Part shown: positions 62,401 to 64,000 of the stretch, one piece after another
Layout of the letters: each line of letters begins with the position of its first letter
Numbering within the stretch: the stretch's first letter is position 1
DNA from: Microbacterium sp.
GTDB taxonomy: Bacteria; Actinomycetota; Actinomycetes; Actinomycetales; Microbacteriaceae
Reading direction: 5' to 3'
DNA length: 64,000 nt
NCBI RefSeq assembly: GCF_031178445.1
Contig: NZ_JAPSIY010000003.1
Location: forward strand, 153,153 to 217,152
The notes under the pieces: generated by a model
What the model saw: the letters and a program-made list of their open reading frames with translations, nothing else
Told to the model about the DNA's origin: nothing
Database searches by the model: none
Program-made: the position numbers and the translations under genes

Positions 62401-64000
62401 ATGTCTGCGCATGGAACCCGGCCTTCGCGACCGTTCGGAAGAGGCAGATGGCTGGCGACCCTCGTCGCCGTCTTCGCACTGATACTCGGCACCGCTGCGC
62501 CGGTCTCAGCGGCGTCCGCGTCGGTCGCGTCGGCCTCTTCTCCCGTGGTCGCGCGCGCCCCGGGCGGACCGGTGAAGACCTCACTCGTCGGGTTCAAGGC
62601 CGGGAACATCATCAGCGACGCGGTGTTCACCGACAAGAGCACCATGACGGAAGCGCAGATCCAGTCGTTCTTCAACTCCAAGGTGAAAACCTGCCGGGGT
62701 GGCAGCGACAAGTGGGGCCCGATCATCTGCCTCAAGGACTACCGCACCGATTCGGTGAACCGCCCGGCCGACAATTACTGCAAGGGATACACGGGGGCGA
62801 GAGGTGAGAGTGCCGCGCGCATCATCTACCGGGTCTCGCAGTCGTGTGACATCAACCCGCGCGTGCTCATCGTCATGCTTCAGAAGGAGCAGAGCCTGGT
62901 GACGCACACGTGGCCCAGCGCATGGCGATACGACAAGGCGCTCGGTCAGGGATGTCCAGACGACGCACCATGCAACCCGGCGTACGTCGGCTTCTTCCAC
63001 CAGATCTACGGCGCCGCCCGTCAAATGCAGATGTATATGGAGGGCCGGTACTTCACCTGGTACGCGCCTGGCAAGACGTGGAACATCCTCTACCACCCCA
63101 ACCGCGCCTGCGGCACCGCGCCCGCCTACGTCGCGAACAAGGCGACATCGGCCCTCTATTACTACACGCCGTATCAGCCGAACGCCGCCGCCCTGAAAGC
63201 CGGATACGGGACCGGGAACTCGTGTTCGAGCTACGGCAACCGCAACTTCTACAACTACTTCACCGACTGGTTCGGATCGACGCAGGCGACCAAGCCCGGC
63301 GCGCCGACCGGCGTCGTCGCCACACCGGGCGACCGTCAGGCCACCGTGTCCTGGACTGCGCCCGCGGCCAACGGCGGCGCGACGATCTCCGGGTACACGG
63401 TCACGACGCGTCCCGGCGGCAAGACTGTGAACACGACCGGAGCCACCACGGCTGTGATCTCAGGGCTCGTCAACGGCACTTCGTACACCTTCACGGTCGT
63501 CGCGAGGAACACCATCGGGAGTTCTCCTGCATCTGCGGCGTCACAGGCAATCACTCCCGCGGTTCCGAACGTGTCGAGGCAGGGTGGTGCGACGCGTTAT
63601 GACACGGCGGTGTCGGTGTCGAAGGCGGCGTTCCCGTCGGCGGGTGTTCCGGTGGCGTATGTGGCGAACGGGATGGACTTCCCGGATGCGCTGGCGGGGG
63701 CTGCTGCGGCGGGGCTGCTGGGTGGTCCGGTGCTGCTGACACCGTCGAACGGGTTGCCCGCGGCGGTGAAGAACGAGTTGTCGCGGCTGAGGCCCCAGCG
63801 TGTGGTCATCCTTGGCGGCACCGGTGTCGTCTCCGCCACCGTCGAATCGCAGGTGCGCAGCTACTCGGCGAATGTGTCGAGGCAGGGTGGTGCGACGCGT
63901 TATGACACGGCGGTGTCGGTGTCGAAGGCGGCGTTCCCGTCGGCGGGTGTTCCGGTGGCGTATGTGGCGAACGGGATGGACTTCCCGGATGCGCTGGCGG
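62401..64000 (+). CDS. Secreted CWB2-repeat cell-wall protein, 5' part
   Basis: The frame is open from the ATG at 62401 to the end of the window, so the gene continues beyond it; at least 533 residues. Signal peptide about 1-40 with a hydrophobic core (WLATLVAVFALILGTAAP). Residues ~55-295 form an N-terminal domain with several Cys and INPRVLIVMLQKEQSLV (Glu163), lysozyme-like by eye but not certain. A fibronectin type III domain spans about 298-388. CWB2 repeats begin at residue 391 (RQGGATRYDTAV, VILGGTGVVSA), which attach the protein to secondary wall polymer. CACACT ends six bases before the ATG. Confidence 0.87.
   Translation, partial: MSAHGTRPSRPFGRGRWLATLVAVFALILGTAAPVSAASASVASASSPVVARAPGGPVKTSLVGFKAGNIISDAVFTDKSTMTEAQIQSFFNSKVKTCRGGSDKWGPIICLKDYRTDSVNRPADNYCKGYTGARGESAARIIYRVSQSCDINPRVLIVMLQKEQSLVTHTWPSAWRYDKALGQGCPDDAPCNPAYVGFFHQIYGAARQMQMYMEGRYFTWYAPGKTWNILYHPNRACGTAPAYVANKATSALYYYTPYQPNAAALKAGYGTGNSCSSYGNRNFYNYFTDWFGSTQATKPGAPTGVVATPGDRQATVSWTAPAANGGATISGYTVTTRPGGKTVNTTGATTAVISGLVNGTSYTFTVVARNTIGSSPASAASQAITPAVPNVSRQGGATRYDTAVSVSKAAFPSAGVPVAYVANGMDFPDALAGAAAAGLLGGPVLLTPSNGLPAAVKNELSRLRPQRVVILGGTGVVSATVESQVRSYSANVSRQGGATRYDTAVSVSKAAFPSAGVPVAYVANGMDFPDALA
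63571..64000 (+). repeat. CWB2 repeats, 303-base period
   Basis: The unit starting at 63571 begins again at 63874, a period of 303 bases or 101 residues. Bases 63571-63697 and 63874-64000 are identical over all 127 comparable positions. Each unit begins VSRQGGATRYDTAVS. Codons in the repeated part favour G-ending forms (gtg, tcg, gcg) unlike the surrounding C-ending codons. More units probably lie past the window. Confidence 0.93.

Overview
The window is high-GC actinobacterial chromosome, most likely from Microbacteriaceae (Microbacterium or a close relative). The evidence is the set of actinobacterial family genes (DUF3107, DUF3117, UPF0182, AdnAB-like helicase-nucleases, Mrp/DUF1003/MgtE-N operon), abundant GTG starts, and a secreted protein with CWB2 cell-wall repeats typical of that family. 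I see no insertion sequence, prophage, CRISPR array or plasmid gene, and no gene-free stretch longer than 300 bases. The genus is an inference from gene content and style.

Layout. Bases 1-2,940: end of a secreted transglycosylase-like protein, a cupin regulator divergent from an azlCD amino-acid exporter pair, and a small membrane protein. 2,945-9,860: ferredoxin, lysine/DAP genes (dapC, dapD, dapE), citrate synthase and a DEAD-box helicase. 9,842-16,635: GT-C-like membrane protein, DUF3117, O-methyltransferase, tatB, and the MgtE-N/DUF1003/mrp operon. 16,632-24,328: two alpha/beta hydrolases, a HAD phosphatase, an APH-like kinase, Xaa-Pro aminopeptidase, an EEP-family protein, a PHP phosphoesterase and a DUF817 protein. 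24,356-44,992: a block resembling the mycobacterial Rv3193c-Rv3211 region (rhlE-like helicase, ferritin-like protein, DUF3107, adnA/adnB-like pair, degenerate phosphotransferase, nudC, uvrD2-like helicase, ThiF/TOMM-like protein, DUF2342-like protein, PDZ-Lon protease, UPF0182). 45,125-50,045: DUF1918, DUF488, an initiator tRNA, a nitrilase-family hydrolase, an aminotransferase and an HtrA protease. 50,105-64,000: a cell-envelope block with four CDP-glycerol phosphotransferase-like proteins, a GT2, birA, a PH-domain membrane protein, purK/purE, an LCP ligase, a GT1-like transferase and the start of a large CWB2 protein that runs off the window.

How the genes work together. dapC, dapD and dapE provide the succinylase branch of DAP/lysine synthesis for peptidoglycan. 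The teichoic-acid-type polymerases, GT2 and LCP protein would build and attach an anionic wall polymer. AdnAB-like and UvrD2-like helicases with NudC form a DNA repair and NAD housekeeping block.

The most striking window-wide pattern is promoter grammar. At about 25 genes on both strands a -10 hexamer of TANNNT type ends six or seven bases before an ATG or GTG, which predicts leaderless mRNAs and fixes many start codons. Other points worth attention are a terminator whose loop and arm contain the next gene's -10 box and start codon, operator-like repeats in the azl promoter, sense-antisense overlap of two conserved genes, a pseudokinase, and exact internal repeats in the CWB2 gene.
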